DNA of 64,000 bases, from contig NZ_WPAG02000003.1 of the NCBI RefSeq assembly GCF_013602415.1, positions 310,001 through 374,000 on the forward strand, given 5' to 3'. The translations under genes were made by a program, and so were the position numbers. Positions 8,490 through 17,753 of the stretch are shown here, in pieces (the first letter of the stretch is position 1; each line of letters opens with the position of its first letter). The notes beneath the pieces are model-generated. The model saw nothing but the letters and a program-made list of their open reading frames with translations. It was not told where the DNA came from and searched no databases. The DNA is from Rhodococcus sp. B50 (GTDB lineage Bacteria; Actinomycetota; Actinomycetes; Mycobacteriales; Mycobacteriaceae).

Positions 8490-9596
8490 ATGACCTGGAT
8501 GCGACTCGCCTGTGTGTCGGCGATGCTTCTGGTCGTGGCCCTCGCGAGCGCGTGCACCATCCCCGGACCCGGTGCGGCATCGCCAGGTGAGGAAACAAGC
8601 GCGCCGACCTCCGCCCCGTGGGTCTCGTATGCTCACCCGCTGCGGGTGACCACCACCGGCGGTACTTTGCATCTCGACGGTCGACCCTGGTGGCCGACCG
8701 GCTTCAATGCCTATCAACTGGCTACGGACTGGACGGTCAATGCTGGTTGTGGAGCGATGGTCGATCTGGATTCCTACTTCTCGTCCCGCCAGCCGGGGAC
8801 AGTGACCCGATTCAACGCCTTTCAAAGTCTGGCCGTGGACAAGCGCAACGGGAAGCTGAACTTCGAACCGATCGATGCGGTGTTCGCGGCCGCCGAACGG
8901 CACAGGCAATTACTCATCCCGGTGCTCGCCGCCCAGGACGGCGCTTGCGAGGACGAGCAATACAAGACGCGCGAGTGGTATCTCGGCGGATGGAAGGAGG
9001 CCACGGACATGCCGCTGAGCTACAGCGAGTGGGTTGCTGCCGCCGTCGATCGCTGGGCCGGATCGCCTTCGATCGCGGCATGGGAACTACTCGGTGAACC
9101 CGAGGTCGGCGTCTGCACCATCCCCGACTGCGACCTGCACCAACGTCTGTGCCCGGAAGACTCGGCGCAGGTGCTGCGTGACTGGGTCGATGCGGCCGGG
9201 GCGGTGGCTCGTGAGCATGATCGGCGACATCTGCTCACGCTCGGTCTGCTCGGGGGCGAGCAATGCGGTCTCGCCGACGGCGGTTATGCACTGGTCGCTG
9301 CCTCGCCCTATCTAGACGTGGTTCAGTACCACGACCACGACGATGCTGCGCTCCTCCCACTGCGGCTCGAACAGACCGAAAAACCTGTGCTCGTCACCGA
9401 GTTCGGGATCCGTGCTGGAAGTTGCCTGCCGCTGACCGAACGCGCCGCCCGAGTCGGTTCCCAGATCGACCGGTATTACACGATGGGCGCTGCCGGGGCG
9501 CTGTTGTGGGCCTTCGTACCGGATCCTCGACCACAGGAATGCACGTACGACATCGGCCCCTTCGACCCCATCCACGGCTTGCCCCAGATGAGATAG
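8490..9596 (+). CDS. Predicted secreted lipoprotein, GH5-like glycoside hydrolase
   Basis: The 368-residue protein starts with a lipoprotein signal peptide: charged start, hydrophobic stretch and lipobox LASAC with Cys22. After a Pro/Ser/Thr linker comes a TIM-barrel resembling family 5 mannanases/cellulases. HLDGRPWWPTGFNAY is the first strand, Glu203 in LLGEPE fits the acid/base position and Glu304 in VLVTEFG fits the nucleophile. An RBS (GGGGAGG) precedes the ATG by eight bases. Several cysteines (89, 153, 209, 214, 221 and others) could form disulfides, in keeping with export. The substrate is unknown, and the gene has no sugar-uptake genes around it. Confidence 0.75.
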   Translation: MTWMRLACVSAMLLVVALASACTIPGPGAASPGEETSAPTSAPWVSYAHPLRVTTTGGTLHLDGRPWWPTGFNAYQLATDWTVNAGCGAMVDLDSYFSSRQPGTVTRFNAFQSLAVDKRNGKLNFEPIDAVFAAAERHRQLLIPVLAAQDGACEDEQYKTREWYLGGWKEATDMPLSYSEWVAAAVDRWAGSPSIAAWELLGEPEVGVCTIPDCDLHQRLCPEDSAQVLRDWVDAAGAVAREHDRRHLLTLGLLGGEQCGLADGGYALVAASPYLDVVQYHDHDDAALLPLRLEQTEKPVLVTEFGIRAGSCLPLTERAARVGSQIDRYYTMGAAGALLWAFVPDPRPQECTYDIGPFDPIHGLPQMR

Positions 9597-10548
9597 GGAC
9601 GCGCCCCGGGCCGGCGCGTCGGGGTGACAGTCGTCTCGGAGGCCACGGAACCGATTGCTCGGGCCGGCTTCCGCCACACTCACCCATGGTGAAGGTGATG
9701 AGTACCCGGCAGCCGCGGATGCCGGTATTCTGTGTCCGGGCTCGACGCCCCACCGCGTGAAGTCGTCTTCCCTCATTGCACGAATCGAACGCGATTCCGA
9801 AATTGTTTGTGCACTAGTACTTCTGATTGAAGTCGATTAGGTCGTATCGGGAGGCACCGTCGGTGCCCGCTTAGATTGTCGAGGCGGACACCGACGGCTC
9901 CCGTACCTGTCGCCGACAGGGGGCGGCGACGGTTCGTCGCAGAGCGACGAAACGGGGTTCTCGTTCTCGGTACTGCGCAGCGACTCGGACATAGTCGCGT
10001 AGCAACTCGGAACAGCAGGGGCGAGGTTCCAAGCACGGAGAACAGAATGTTGAAACAAGGCCCCGTCCTCCCCGATAGGGTGGCTCGCTCCAACACGCAA
10101 AGACTAACGAAAAACTATTCGTAACAGCAAATTACATGACTTTTCATCCGTTCCGACACTGCAGCGCCCGGAGCAACCGACCATGAGCACAGGTGACACT
10201 CCGCCCGGCTCCGATCTCCCGGACAGGTCACATCTCCCGCCAGCACCGCCGGCGACCGGCCCCGCCCATCCCGGAGTCCGGCACCAAGCACACTCCCGCA
10301 ACAGTGGGTTCGGGCCGAACAGACACGGACGAGTTCCGAACACCTGGATCAGTGCCACGCGGCCGACTTCACTGCGGCCCGAACCCCGCCCCGTCACGAA
10401 ACCCACTGGTAGCTACGCAACTCGTGGTCACGTGCAGGAACCCTGTGATATACACATACAGTTCACGGAGCATTGATGGTCGACAGTAGGCGTCACACTG
10501 CCAACCAACAACTTTCGTGACGCTCCAGCGTCGTTCCAGGAGAACACG
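9597..10548. other. Non-coding region with small hairpins
   Basis: No convincing gene. Two hairpins are visible: GGGAG/CCGTCGGTG (9849-9865) with CACCGACGG/CTCCC (9889-9902), and TTCGTCGC (9933-9940) with GCGACGAA (9944-9951), a perfect 8-bp stem with a 3-base loop. Either could end transcription from the lipoprotein gene. Confidence 0.4.
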
Positions 10549-10815
10549 GTGCGAACGGACGCGCGCAGACGCACAGCCTCGTCGACAGTGCCAACGCAAA
10601 CCTCCCCGCCGTTCACTTCCGCCGGCTCAGCCGGACCGATCGCCTGGAATGGCATCGGCCGGAACGGCCCTGGTCCTGCAGAGGAGATGGAACGCTGCAC
10701 GATGAATAGCATCGTGTTCCGCCACCGTGTGGATCGACAGGCCCTCGAGACGCCGGTGAACACACTGGACAAGGTGCGCACGCACCGAAGACAAGTCCAG
10801 AAGTTCCCGGTGTAG
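10549..10815 (+). pseudogene. Small ORF ending in a remnant of an acyl-CoA ligase C-terminus
   Basis: The 88-codon frame has a usable RBS (AGGAGA) and a GTG start, but its last 30 or so residues (VFRHRVD..., TLDKVRTHRRQVQKFPV) line up with the end of the ligase encoded at 51976-53556 (TFVRVDEV..., KLDKVRMRRMWAQKSAV). The DNA just after both stop codons is also shared. This looks like the leftover 3' end of a ligase gene that was duplicated together with the regulator and then lost. The first part of the frame does not match the ligase, so its origin is unclear. Confidence 0.55.
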
Positions 10816-10830
10816 CGTTCTGGGACACTC
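10812..10830 (+). promoter_or_regulatory. Palindromic site 1 (TGTNGC-N6-GGACA), upstream of regulator copy 1
   Basis: GTGTAGCGTTCTGGGACAC, 65 bases before the GTG start of regulator copy 1. An identical site lies upstream of copy 2. Autoregulation is inferred. Confidence 0.6.
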
Positions 10831-10894
10831 CGAACCGGTGTCACCTCGTTTGCATAGAGTCCGTTCTCGCCGTGAGGTCTTCGGAGGTGGATGT

Positions 10895-12679
10895 GTGGTA
10901 ACCGACCGGTTCCGTGAGCAAGCAGAAGAACACGGTTCCGACAGATGCGAGAATCTCATACCGAAAATGCGGCCGGAGATCGAACAGTCCTGGCGCCGCT
11001 GCCGCGCAATGGGAGTGACACCGGACGGTTCTCGTCTGCGTTATATCGACGACGCCCCCGCCGACTCGAAGCTTGTGCGTGCGGCGCGGCCGGTCCTCGA
11101 TCGGTTGGCCGATCAACTCGCCGATGCGCCGGTGACGATCCTGCTCGCCTCCCAGGATGCGACCATCGTCGACCGGCGGGCCGGGCAGCGGTCGCTGCTC
11201 GGTCGTCTCGACCGTGCCCAGGTCGCCCCGGGGTTCATCTTCGCCGAGGAATGCGCCGGAACCAACGGGATCGGCACCGCCCTCGAAGAACGCAAAGCGT
11301 TCCGGGTCCGCGGGGAAGAGCACCTGCTCGAGTCGCTGCATCCGCTGGCCTGTGTCGGCTCACCGATCGTCGACCCGGTCTCGCGTGCGGTGACCGGCAT
11401 CGTCGACATCACCTGCGAGGTCGACGATGTCAACGAGCTGATGGCACCGCTGGTCCTGTCGGCGGTACGCGACATCGAAGAACGACTGTTCGCCCTGTCC
11501 GCCCGCAGCGAGCAGAGCCTGCTGCGCGAATACATGCGCAGCAAACGCCGCGGCCACGCCGCGGTGGTAGCGATGAGCCGGGACACGGTGATCGCGACCC
11601 CGACGGTGTCACGGTTGATGGATTCGACCGATCAGATGATGATCTGGGACTGGATCAGCACCCATCTGGCCGCCAAGGACGAATGGGAAGGACCGCTGCG
11701 CTTCGCCGAGGGGATCGACGTGCGGGTCCATGCCCGCCGGGTCGGTGAGCCCACCGATCCGCTCAGCGCGATCATCGAACTGCGCCCGCTGGCCTCACCG
11801 GCCCCGCCGCGCCCCCGCGCCCGCCTGGCCCCCGCCCCGCCCGCCGGTGCGGCGCCGGCGGCGCGTATCGCCGGCCGCAGCCTGGCCGCGCACCGGCTCC
11901 AGGACCGGGTCGACGAGATCGTCGGCACCGTGGCGCCGGTGCTGATCGTCGGCGAGTCCGGTGTCGGCAAAACCCACCTGGCCCGTCAGATCCAGCACCG
12001 CTGGGGCCACCACACCCCGGTCCCGAGCGTGGACGCGTCGACGTTGACCCCCTCAAAGGTGGCCGAGCTGCGGGCGCGTCTGTCCGGCAGTTTCGCGTGC
12101 ATCCTCGAGCACCTCGACGAGGTCCCCGACGATGCTCTCGCCCCCACCCGGCGGTTGCTCGACGCCGCCGTCGAGCTGGGTGCACCGGTGATCGCCACGG
12201 CCACCTCGAGCACCCCCGACGAGCTTGGTCATCAGGTGCAGACCCATGTGCGGCGCAGCGTGTGCATCCCGCCGCTGCGTCAGCGCATCGAAGATCTCAC
12301 CGATCTCGCGCGTGAGTTGCTCGCCGCCGAGTTCCCCGACCGCCCGACTCCGCAACTGCAACCGGCCGCGCATCGGGCGTTGATCGACCATCACTGGCCC
12401 GGCAACCTGCGCGAGCTCGCCTCGGTGCTCAGTACCGCGGCGGCGCGGTCGATGGGATTCGACATCAAACTCGAACACCTGCCCGCCGACTACCGCACCC
12501 TCGGTGCCGGCCGCCGGTTGACCTCCCTCGAACGCACCGAACGCGAAGCGATCGTGCGCGCCCTCGACGAGTCCGACGGCAACAAATCCCTCGCCGCCCA
12601 TCGGCTCGGTGTGGCCCGCTCCACCCTCTACCGCAAGATCCGCGCACTGGGCCTGGAAAACGAAAAGTTCGGATCCTGA
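10895..12679 (+). CDS. AcoR/NtrC-like Fis-family regulator, copy 1
   Basis: A 594-residue regulator with an N-terminal GAF-like sensor (EIEQSWRRC start; EECAGTNGIGTALEER, HPLACVGSPI..GIVDITC), a proline-rich linker near 300-320, an AAA+ module and a C-terminal Fis-type helix-turn-helix (NKSLAAHRLGVARSTLYRKI). Walker A is GESGVGKT at about 353-360. The GAFTGA loop needed to contact sigma-54 is missing, as is usual for actinobacterial members of this family, which work with other sigma factors. The start is GTG at 10895 with GGAGGT six bases upstream; the frame is open back to 10838. The closest relatives by type are AcoR and MimR regulators of ketone/alkane catabolism. A near-identical copy lies at 50101-51894. 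Confidence 0.88.
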   Translation: MVTDRFREQAEEHGSDRCENLIPKMRPEIEQSWRRCRAMGVTPDGSRLRYIDDAPADSKLVRAARPVLDRLADQLADAPVTILLASQDATIVDRRAGQRSLLGRLDRAQVAPGFIFAEECAGTNGIGTALEERKAFRVRGEEHLLESLHPLACVGSPIVDPVSRAVTGIVDITCEVDDVNELMAPLVLSAVRDIEERLFALSARSEQSLLREYMRSKRRGHAAVVAMSRDTVIATPTVSRLMDSTDQMMIWDWISTHLAAKDEWEGPLRFAEGIDVRVHARRVGEPTDPLSAIIELRPLASPAPPRPRARLAPAPPAGAAPAARIAGRSLAAHRLQDRVDEIVGTVAPVLIVGESGVGKTHLARQIQHRWGHHTPVPSVDASTLTPSKVAELRARLSGSFACILEHLDEVPDDALAPTRRLLDAAVELGAPVIATATSSTPDELGHQVQTHVRRSVCIPPLRQRIEDLTDLARELLAAEFPDRPTPQLQPAAHRALIDHHWPGNLRELASVLSTAAARSMGFDIKLEHLPADYRTLGAGRRLTSLERTEREAIVRALDESDGNKSLAAHRLGVARSTLYRKIRALGLENEKFGS

Positions 12680-12693
12680 CCCCCGAAACACTC

Positions 12694-12710
12694 TGTCGCA
12701 TAACGGGACA
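12694..12710 (+). promoter_or_regulatory. Palindromic site 2, downstream of regulator copy 1
   Basis: TGTCGCATAACGGGACA, 14 bases after the regulator stop and about 225 bases before the YciI-like gene. It is conserved exactly in the second copy (50071-50087). Confidence 0.55.
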
Positions 12711-12823
12711 TCCTCGCCGCTGAGTCTGCCGGGACACCCTCTTCCTCACGCCGAGCGGACGTCTCCCCACCTCTGTTCGGGACACCAATGATGCCGTTTG
12801 TACCTCGTCGTTGTGCACGGACG

Positions 12824-12842
12824 GTGTTGCAAAATAGGACAC
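12824..12842 (+). promoter_or_regulatory. Palindromic site 3, upstream of YciI-like gene copy 1
   Basis: GTGTTGCAAAATAGGACAC, about 95 bases before the YciI-like start. The same 19 bases occur at 39648-39666 before the second YciI-like gene, although the surrounding upstream DNA has diverged; this selective conservation argues for function. Confidence 0.7.
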
Positions 12843-12935
12843 TCGCTGCGGCATCCGACGCCCTACCGTTCTCGAGTACGTATTCCATGAGGAGTACGCG
12901 CGTCGTTTCATGACCGTATCCCCCGAGGAGTGACC

Positions 12936-13220
12936 ATGGCCCTGTTCGCTGTTATCTGGTCGTACACCACTGACGCATCCGTCAAAGAGGCCGCCCATGC
13001 CGACCACCTGGTCTTCGTCAAGGACGCGGCCGCCAAAGGCGTGCTACAGGAAGCGGGCGCCTGGGCCGACGGAGCCGGCGCGCTGCTCGTGTTCAAGGCG
13101 GACAGCGAAGACGACCTGCAGGCCCTGCTCGCCGAGGACCCCTATGTCACGCAGGGTGTTGTCGTCGACCAGAGCATCTACCAGTGGAAGCCCGTCATCG
13201 GACCCCTCGTGGGAATCTGA
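12936..13220 (+). CDS. YciI-like small protein, copy 1
   Basis: The 94-residue protein has the ferredoxin-like YciI/muconolactone-isomerase type pattern: MALFAVIWSYT, a helix with AHADHLVFVKDAAAKG, a strand ALLVFKADSEDDLQALL and the DPYVTQGVV motif. In related proteins the conserved His and Asp form an active site, and TftG of this superfamily removes chloride from an aromatic, so an enzymatic role in the pathway is possible. The ATG at 12936 follows GAGGAG; a GTG at 12930 is in frame but overlaps that site. A nearly identical copy lies at 39761-40045. The palindromic sites upstream suggest control by the neighbouring regulator. Confidence 0.8.
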   Translation: MALFAVIWSYTTDASVKEAAHADHLVFVKDAAAKGVLQEAGAWADGAGALLVFKADSEDDLQALLAEDPYVTQGVVVDQSIYQWKPVIGPLVGI

Positions 13221-14499
13221 CGACGAAGCGGCATGCCTAGCTTCTGTTGGTCACAGCATGCAGCATTTTTGCAGTTGACCAGACGACGGGACGCACAGTG
13301 TGTGCATTCGACGAAGGCGCGGATCGTATGTGGGGCCAGGAATTGCGTCACGTGACGTCCTGAGGCGACCGTCGATACATGGTGGAGTGAACGCGCAGAC
13401 GGAGATGCAGCCGGCCGATCGAGTGCTCGCCTGATCGGGTCCAACCAGATCCACGGGTTCGAGAGACAATCAGCGCAGGGTGCGGCTGTCGATTCACACA
13501 ACCGACGTGTCAGCGGAAACCGGTGTGACACGGCAATCTTGGAATAGATCTCTCTATCCTTGACGTGGACGCTACGCCGGAAGTCAGCCACGGCTGTTCC
13601 CGCGCCCTCACACTCGGTTTCTATGCCACCATCGCCCTTCAGCATGTCGCGCCCAGCGATCGCCGGGTCCTCGAAGCCTTCGGGATACCTGGGCGGGAGA
13701 TCCGGGAGGCTCTGGCCAACGGAAACTGGACGTGTTCAGTAGATGTGCGCGGATGGTGCACGGCGAAGCCTTGGCCACCGAGCACATGGTCGAGACTCGG
13801 GTAGGAACTGTGCTCCACGCTCCGAAGCCACTGAACGAGCATCCAGAAATGATGGGGTGGCAAAGTCACGCAGTAGTGAACAGTACTGTTACATATATTG
13901 ATTGAGCAGGTATCTTCCGTCGACAGTCATGCGGTCCAGAAACAGCGAACTACCTGTTGACGGTTCGTCTCATGAACATCCACCGAAAACCACGTGTCGG
14001 CCGATGGTGCGTATGCGGCATGGGCGAGGCGGCGTGCCTCCGCCACTGGGCACGGGCAGATCCCACCTGCTGCCTGTGCTCGGGCTGCCGGGACCCTGCT
14101 TCGGTGATCAAAGGCGATGATCGAAGCAGGGTTCTCCGTCCTCGATAGAACACCCCCTTCGCCGGCGAGCTGTTTGCAGCATGTCGACGTAGCGACGGAT
14201 CGCCGCAGTGGTGTTCGTACTGGCCCATCCACGACCTGATTCGCTGACGCCGGTCAGAGTCGTCCTACCGATACCCATCGCGGTGTACGTTGCTGTCGTC
14301 GGCTCCGTATCGATGTGCTTACCCGGATCCGGCTTCATATCTCCAGTGAGAGAACGTATTCGCGCCGATTCCAAGCAGACCGAACACAAAGTGATCCGAG
14401 CTCGCCGGCCCGTCGCCGGAGATGGCGCTGAGTCAGTAACGACAGGAGGTCGTCCACACGATCATATGACAGGGGTCGTAGTGAAGGAGCAGATGCACG
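13221..14499. other. Gene-poor region with degenerate frames
   Basis: About 1.3 kb without a gene I can name. A short frame at 13565-13804 (GTG start, ATIALQHVAPSDRRVLEAFGI) reads protein-like but has no ribosome site. The second half holds one copy of the structured repeat described at 13918-14148. Confidence 0.4.
13918..14148 (+). repeat. Structured non-coding repeat, copy 1
   Basis: This stretch shares several exact blocks with 45753-45985: CGTCGACAGT, a block around ATCCACCG, GGCGAGGCGGCGTGCCTCC, ACGGGCAGATCCC and TCGGGCTGCCGGG. It ends in a hairpin with stem CCCTGCTTCG/CGAAGCAGGG. The second copy keeps the stem but changes one base pair from T-A to C-G. Confidence 0.55.
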
Positions 14500-15117
14500 A
14501 TGACCTTGTCCGGTCCGCACCTCGGGGTAATGCCTTCGGTTTGTCGTTCTCAACCTGAGTCCGGTTCCGACACCGCACCTGTCCATACGGCGGCGTCCCA
14601 GCGGAGCAGGACGGACGCCGCGGACCCGCGCGCAATTGCGTCCAACATCAATCCAGGAGAAGCTGAGTCGAATTCGGATATTCGGCGAGAGTCGGAGTTC
14701 GATGCTGCAGGGTTTGTCGAGTTCGCCGAACGTCACCTCGAGTGGCTCGATCGGCTCGACAGTGCCGAAACCGTCGCGTGGCACGAGGTGAGGTCCCGGG
14801 GTGGTCGGATATACACGTGTGTGCCTATGAACCCCGATGCCGAAGTCACCGAGCCGATCTGTATCGACCTTTTCAGCGGGGAATTATTGACATCACCGGC
14901 GCGCGAACACATTCAGGTTGCCACTTCTTCGCCGGCGATCAGGAAAACCTACGATCGCTGTGTCGCCACGATCGAGGCCGAACTTCCAGCCTATGACGTG
15001 CCCAATGCTCTCAGGTTCTCCACGATACTGAACACCTATTTCGGGTACGCCTGTCAGACCGACTTGGTTCCCCTCCTCGCGCGTATCCCGCCTGCAGTGT
15101 GCCCGAATCCCGCGTAA
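14500..15117 (+). CDS. Uncharacterised protein
   Basis: A 205-residue soluble protein I do not recognise. The first 60 residues are polar and probably disordered (SQPESGSDTAPVHTAASQRS). From about 70 the protein looks folded: EFDAAGFVEFAERHLEWLDRLDSAETVAWHEV, a strand RGGRIYTCVPMNP, then CIDLFSGELL and a long helix before NTYFGYACQTDLVPLLARI. There is no signal peptide or membrane segment. The ATG at 14500 has AAGGAG about 12 bases upstream. The next gene is on the opposite strand and converges on it. It could be a lone survivor of a decayed locus. Confidence 0.55.
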   Translation: MTLSGPHLGVMPSVCRSQPESGSDTAPVHTAASQRSRTDAADPRAIASNINPGEAESNSDIRRESEFDAAGFVEFAERHLEWLDRLDSAETVAWHEVRSRGGRIYTCVPMNPDAEVTEPICIDLFSGELLTSPAREHIQVATSSPAIRKTYDRCVATIEAELPAYDVPNALRFSTILNTYFGYACQTDLVPLLARIPPAVCPNPA

Positions 15118-15178
15118 GCACCGGGGTCGACTCGGCCGAGATCAGCCCTTGGACCCGATACTTCTGCGGCAGTCCTCC

Positions 15179-16042
15179 TCACACTGCCGGGCCGCCCTTG
15201 TAGCCTACGTTCGCAGTCGCAACTACCGAAGTCGACTTGCCGTCGTGAAACTCCTCGAGCGTGGTCACGTTGCACGCCATGTACAGGGTGCGGAGATCGT
15301 CACCGCCGAATGCACAGGTGACCGACCAGGCCCCATCGATCGCAACCTTGTCGGTGATCTCTCCTCCCTCGACAACTCGGTAGAAGCCACTGTCCGACTC
15401 GAGGGTCAATGCGTTGCCGAACCACACACCGCCGTCGGCGTCGAGTGCGATGCCATCCGGGTGAACGGAATCGTCGAGCTGGGCCCAGATTCGCTCGTTG
15501 GCCAGGCTTCCGTCTTCCTGGATGTCGAACGCCGTGATGCAGTGCCGCCATGTCTGGGCGGTGAGAAGAACTCTGTCCGGGGTGATCGCCATGCCGTTCG
15601 GGAACAGAACTTCACCACCGACGGGGTTGATGGAGCCGTCTGCGGACACATGGACCAAGCGTGTTGTCTTCGGGTCTTCCTCACCGAGAGCGAAACCGAA
15701 GTTTCCGACGTACGCATCACCTTTGCCTGTGACGATCATGTCGTTGCCGATGCCACCGGCGTACTGGCTGAAGTCGGCGTGCACCGACTGCGTACCGTCG
15801 GGTTCGATCCGCACGACGGTTCGATCCATCTGTGACACGACGAGGACCGAACCGTCATCCAGGAAGCCCAGTCCCGATGGCGAGCCTTCGACCTCGGCGA
15901 CGTCGGTGTACGAACCGTCGGCGTTGAACGTCTTCACCGTCTTGCTGAAGAAGTCACTGGCCCAGAGCTTGCCATTGTGCCAGCGAAGACCTTCGAGGAA
16001 CTGGTGACCGGTCGAGAAAACGGCCGAGTGGTGCTCTCTCAT
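15179..16042 (-). CDS. SMP-30/gluconolactonase-type hydrolase
   Basis: A 287-residue six-bladed beta-propeller of the SMP-30/regucalcin/lactonase family. The metal site residues are recognisable: Glu in FLEGLRW, Asn in the GGIGNDM segment and Asp in HPDGIALDADG. These enzymes open lactones with a bound divalent metal, which suits a pathway with Baeyer-Villiger monooxygenases. I prefer the ATG at 16042 because GGAG lies at the right distance; an ATG four codons earlier has no ribosome site. It is the last gene of a five-gene minus-strand operon (20791 to 15179), 88 bases after the acyl-CoA ligase. Confidence 0.85.
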   Translation of the reverse strand: MREHHSAVFSTGHQFLEGLRWHNGKLWASDFFSKTVKTFNADGSYTDVAEVEGSPSGLGFLDDGSVLVVSQMDRTVVRIEPDGTQSVHADFSQYAGGIGNDMIVTGKGDAYVGNFGFALGEEDPKTTRLVHVSADGSINPVGGEVLFPNGMAITPDRVLLTAQTWRHCITAFDIQEDGSLANERIWAQLDDSVHPDGIALDADGGVWFGNALTLESDSGFYRVVEGGEITDKVAIDGAWSVTCAFGGDDLRTLYMACNVTTLEEFHDGKSTSVVATANVGYKGGPAV

Positions 16043-16130
16043 GGTGTTCTCCATCCCGCCGCGAGGGATTCACGGCGATGGTCATTGCTCGAGGAATGAA
16101 GGGGGCTTGTGTCCGATGTGTCGGGTCCAC

Positions 16131-17753
16131 TCAACGGTGGACTGTGCCTTTGGCGCGGTCCGCCGCGAGCTCCCGCAATTTGAACTTCTGGATCTTCCCG
16201 CTTGCCGTCCGCGGCAACTCGTCGACGACGATCAGGCTTTCCGGGAGCTTCTGCCGTGCGATGTTGCGTTCGATCAACCATCCGGTGAGATGCTCGAGCT
16301 CGATCTCGACTTCGTGCTCCGGTACAACGATCGCGCAGACTCTTTCTCCGAGGACGGGATCCGGCGATCCGACGACCGCGACGTCGGCAATCATCGGATG
16401 GGCGAACAGGTGGTCCTCTACCTCTTTGGCACTGAGATTCTCGCCGCCGCGGATGATGATGTCCTTCTTGCGGCCGACGATCTCGAGGTAGCCCTCGGTG
16501 TCGAGACGCCCGAGGTCACCGCTGCGGAACCAACCGTCCGCGGTGAACGCACTGTCGTTGAGTCGGTTGTCGAGATATCCGAGGAACATCTCCGGCCCGC
16601 GCAGCAGAATCTCGCCGGGAACCCCTGGGGTCACGTCCTGCATGTCGTCGTCGACGATTCGGATCTCCGCAGACTTGATGGCCCGGCCATCTGTCGTTGC
16701 TCGTTTGGTCAAGGGATCGTTGCGCTTGCCGGCCGATGCCGTCGGAAACTCCGTCGATCCGTAGACACGTGCAACCAGTGCATCGAGGGTGTCGGTGGCC
16801 TCGATGACCAGGTCAGGGGGAACATCGGCGCCACCACAAAGGAAGTTCCTCATCGAGGAGAGGTCATGTGACGAGCCGGTCGGGTCGTGGACGATCCCGT
16901 GCAGGAACGGAGTCGCAGCGACCGTCGTGGTGCAACGGTGCTCATCGATCAGACGCATGCCCGCCTGCGGACTCCAGACGTCGAGCAGCGCCACGCCGCT
17001 GCGCAGCATCGGTGGTAGCTGGATCCCGTACAGGATTCCGGTGATGTGTCCGACCGGCGACGGCATGAAGATCACATCGGATTCGCTCAGTTCGAGAAGG
17101 TCGGCGATGCTGCGGTTCTCGTAGTTGAGAGTGTTGTGGCTGTGCATCGCGCCCTTGGGATCGGATGTGGTTCCCGAGGTGTACAGCAGTAGCACCACAT
17201 CGTCCGGTGAGCGGTCGACACGGTTCGGCTTTTCCGCACCGTCGACGAAGGCGTCGTACCGGATGGCGCCGGCTGGGCTCCCCTCACCGACTACTACGAC
17301 GGTGGGTGGTTCGTCCAGTTCACGAGCGATCTCGCAGGCCATCGCCGCGTAGTCGAAGTTCCGGAAGACCGACGGGACAAAGACGATTTTCGAAGCAGAC
17401 TGTCGCAGAATGAACGCGGTCTCGGTATGCCGGTAGATCGGGATGATCGGGTTGCTCACAGCACCGATACGTATGGCAGCCAGATGGACCACGCACGCTT
17501 CGATCCAGTTCGGTAACTGCCACGACACGACATCGCCAGGCGCAATGCCATGCGCTTGCAAGGCGCTTGCCAACGCGTTCACTGCTGCGTCGAACTCGGC
17601 GAAGGTCAACGATCGGGTCGGCTCGGCCAGTGCCATCCGGTCCGGTACCACGGCGGCTGCGGTCGCCAGATAGTCGTCGATGAAGGCGCCGTCCCAATCC
17701 CCGGACGCCACGTAGTCGCGAGTGGGAGCGACATTTCCACCTCGTGGGATCAT
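16131..17753 (-). CDS. AMP-forming acyl-CoA ligase
   Basis: A 540-residue ANL-superfamily ligase that activates a carboxylic acid to its CoA thioester. The P-loop-like motif is LLYTSGTTSDPKGAMHSH, followed by VYGSTEFPTAS (adenine/A5 region), GWFRSGDLGRLDTEGYLEIVGRKKDIIIRGGENLSAKEVED (hinge) and the catalytic Lys region LPRTASGKIQKFKLRE. The ATG at 17753 overlaps the stop of the preceding acyl-CoA dehydrogenase by one base (TGATG), so translation is coupled. Similarity is of the cyclohexanecarboxylate/FadD3-like type, but the substrate is unknown. It feeds the two dehydrogenases and the hydratase of the same operon. Confidence 0.9.
   Translation of the reverse strand: MIPRGGNVAPTRDYVASGDWDGAFIDDYLATAAAVVPDRMALAEPTRSLTFAEFDAAVNALASALQAHGIAPGDVVSWQLPNWIEACVVHLAAIRIGAVSNPIIPIYRHTETAFILRQSASKIVFVPSVFRNFDYAAMACEIARELDEPPTVVVVGEGSPAGAIRYDAFVDGAEKPNRVDRSPDDVVLLLYTSGTTSDPKGAMHSHNTLNYENRSIADLLELSESDVIFMPSPVGHITGILYGIQLPPMLRSGVALLDVWSPQAGMRLIDEHRCTTTVAATPFLHGIVHDPTGSSHDLSSMRNFLCGGADVPPDLVIEATDTLDALVARVYGSTEFPTASAGKRNDPLTKRATTDGRAIKSAEIRIVDDDMQDVTPGVPGEILLRGPEMFLGYLDNRLNDSAFTADGWFRSGDLGRLDTEGYLEIVGRKKDIIIRGGENLSAKEVEDHLFAHPMIADVAVVGSPDPVLGERVCAIVVPEHEVEIELEHLTGWLIERNIARQKLPESLIVVDELPRTASGKIQKFKLRELAADRAKGTVHR

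Larger units (their letters stand above)
10812..12710 (+). repeat. 1.9-kb long inverted repeat, copy A
   Basis: This block holds regulator copy 1 plus flanking palindromic sites, and matches the reverse complement of 50071-51981 almost base for base except in the first 100 or so coding bases. Differences in the protein are a few residues, such as V/L and D/A near the AAA+ C-terminal part. Confidence 0.85.

Noticed and set aside
12930..12935. GTG at 12930 as the YciI-like start
   Set aside because: It overlaps the GAGGAG ribosome site, which is correctly spaced for the ATG at 12936; the second copy shows the same arrangement.
13984..14120. Possible cobalamin riboswitch because of GCCACTGGGC in repeat copy 1
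   Set aside because: The matching segment is not conserved in repeat copy 2 and the rest of the B12 box and core is absent.
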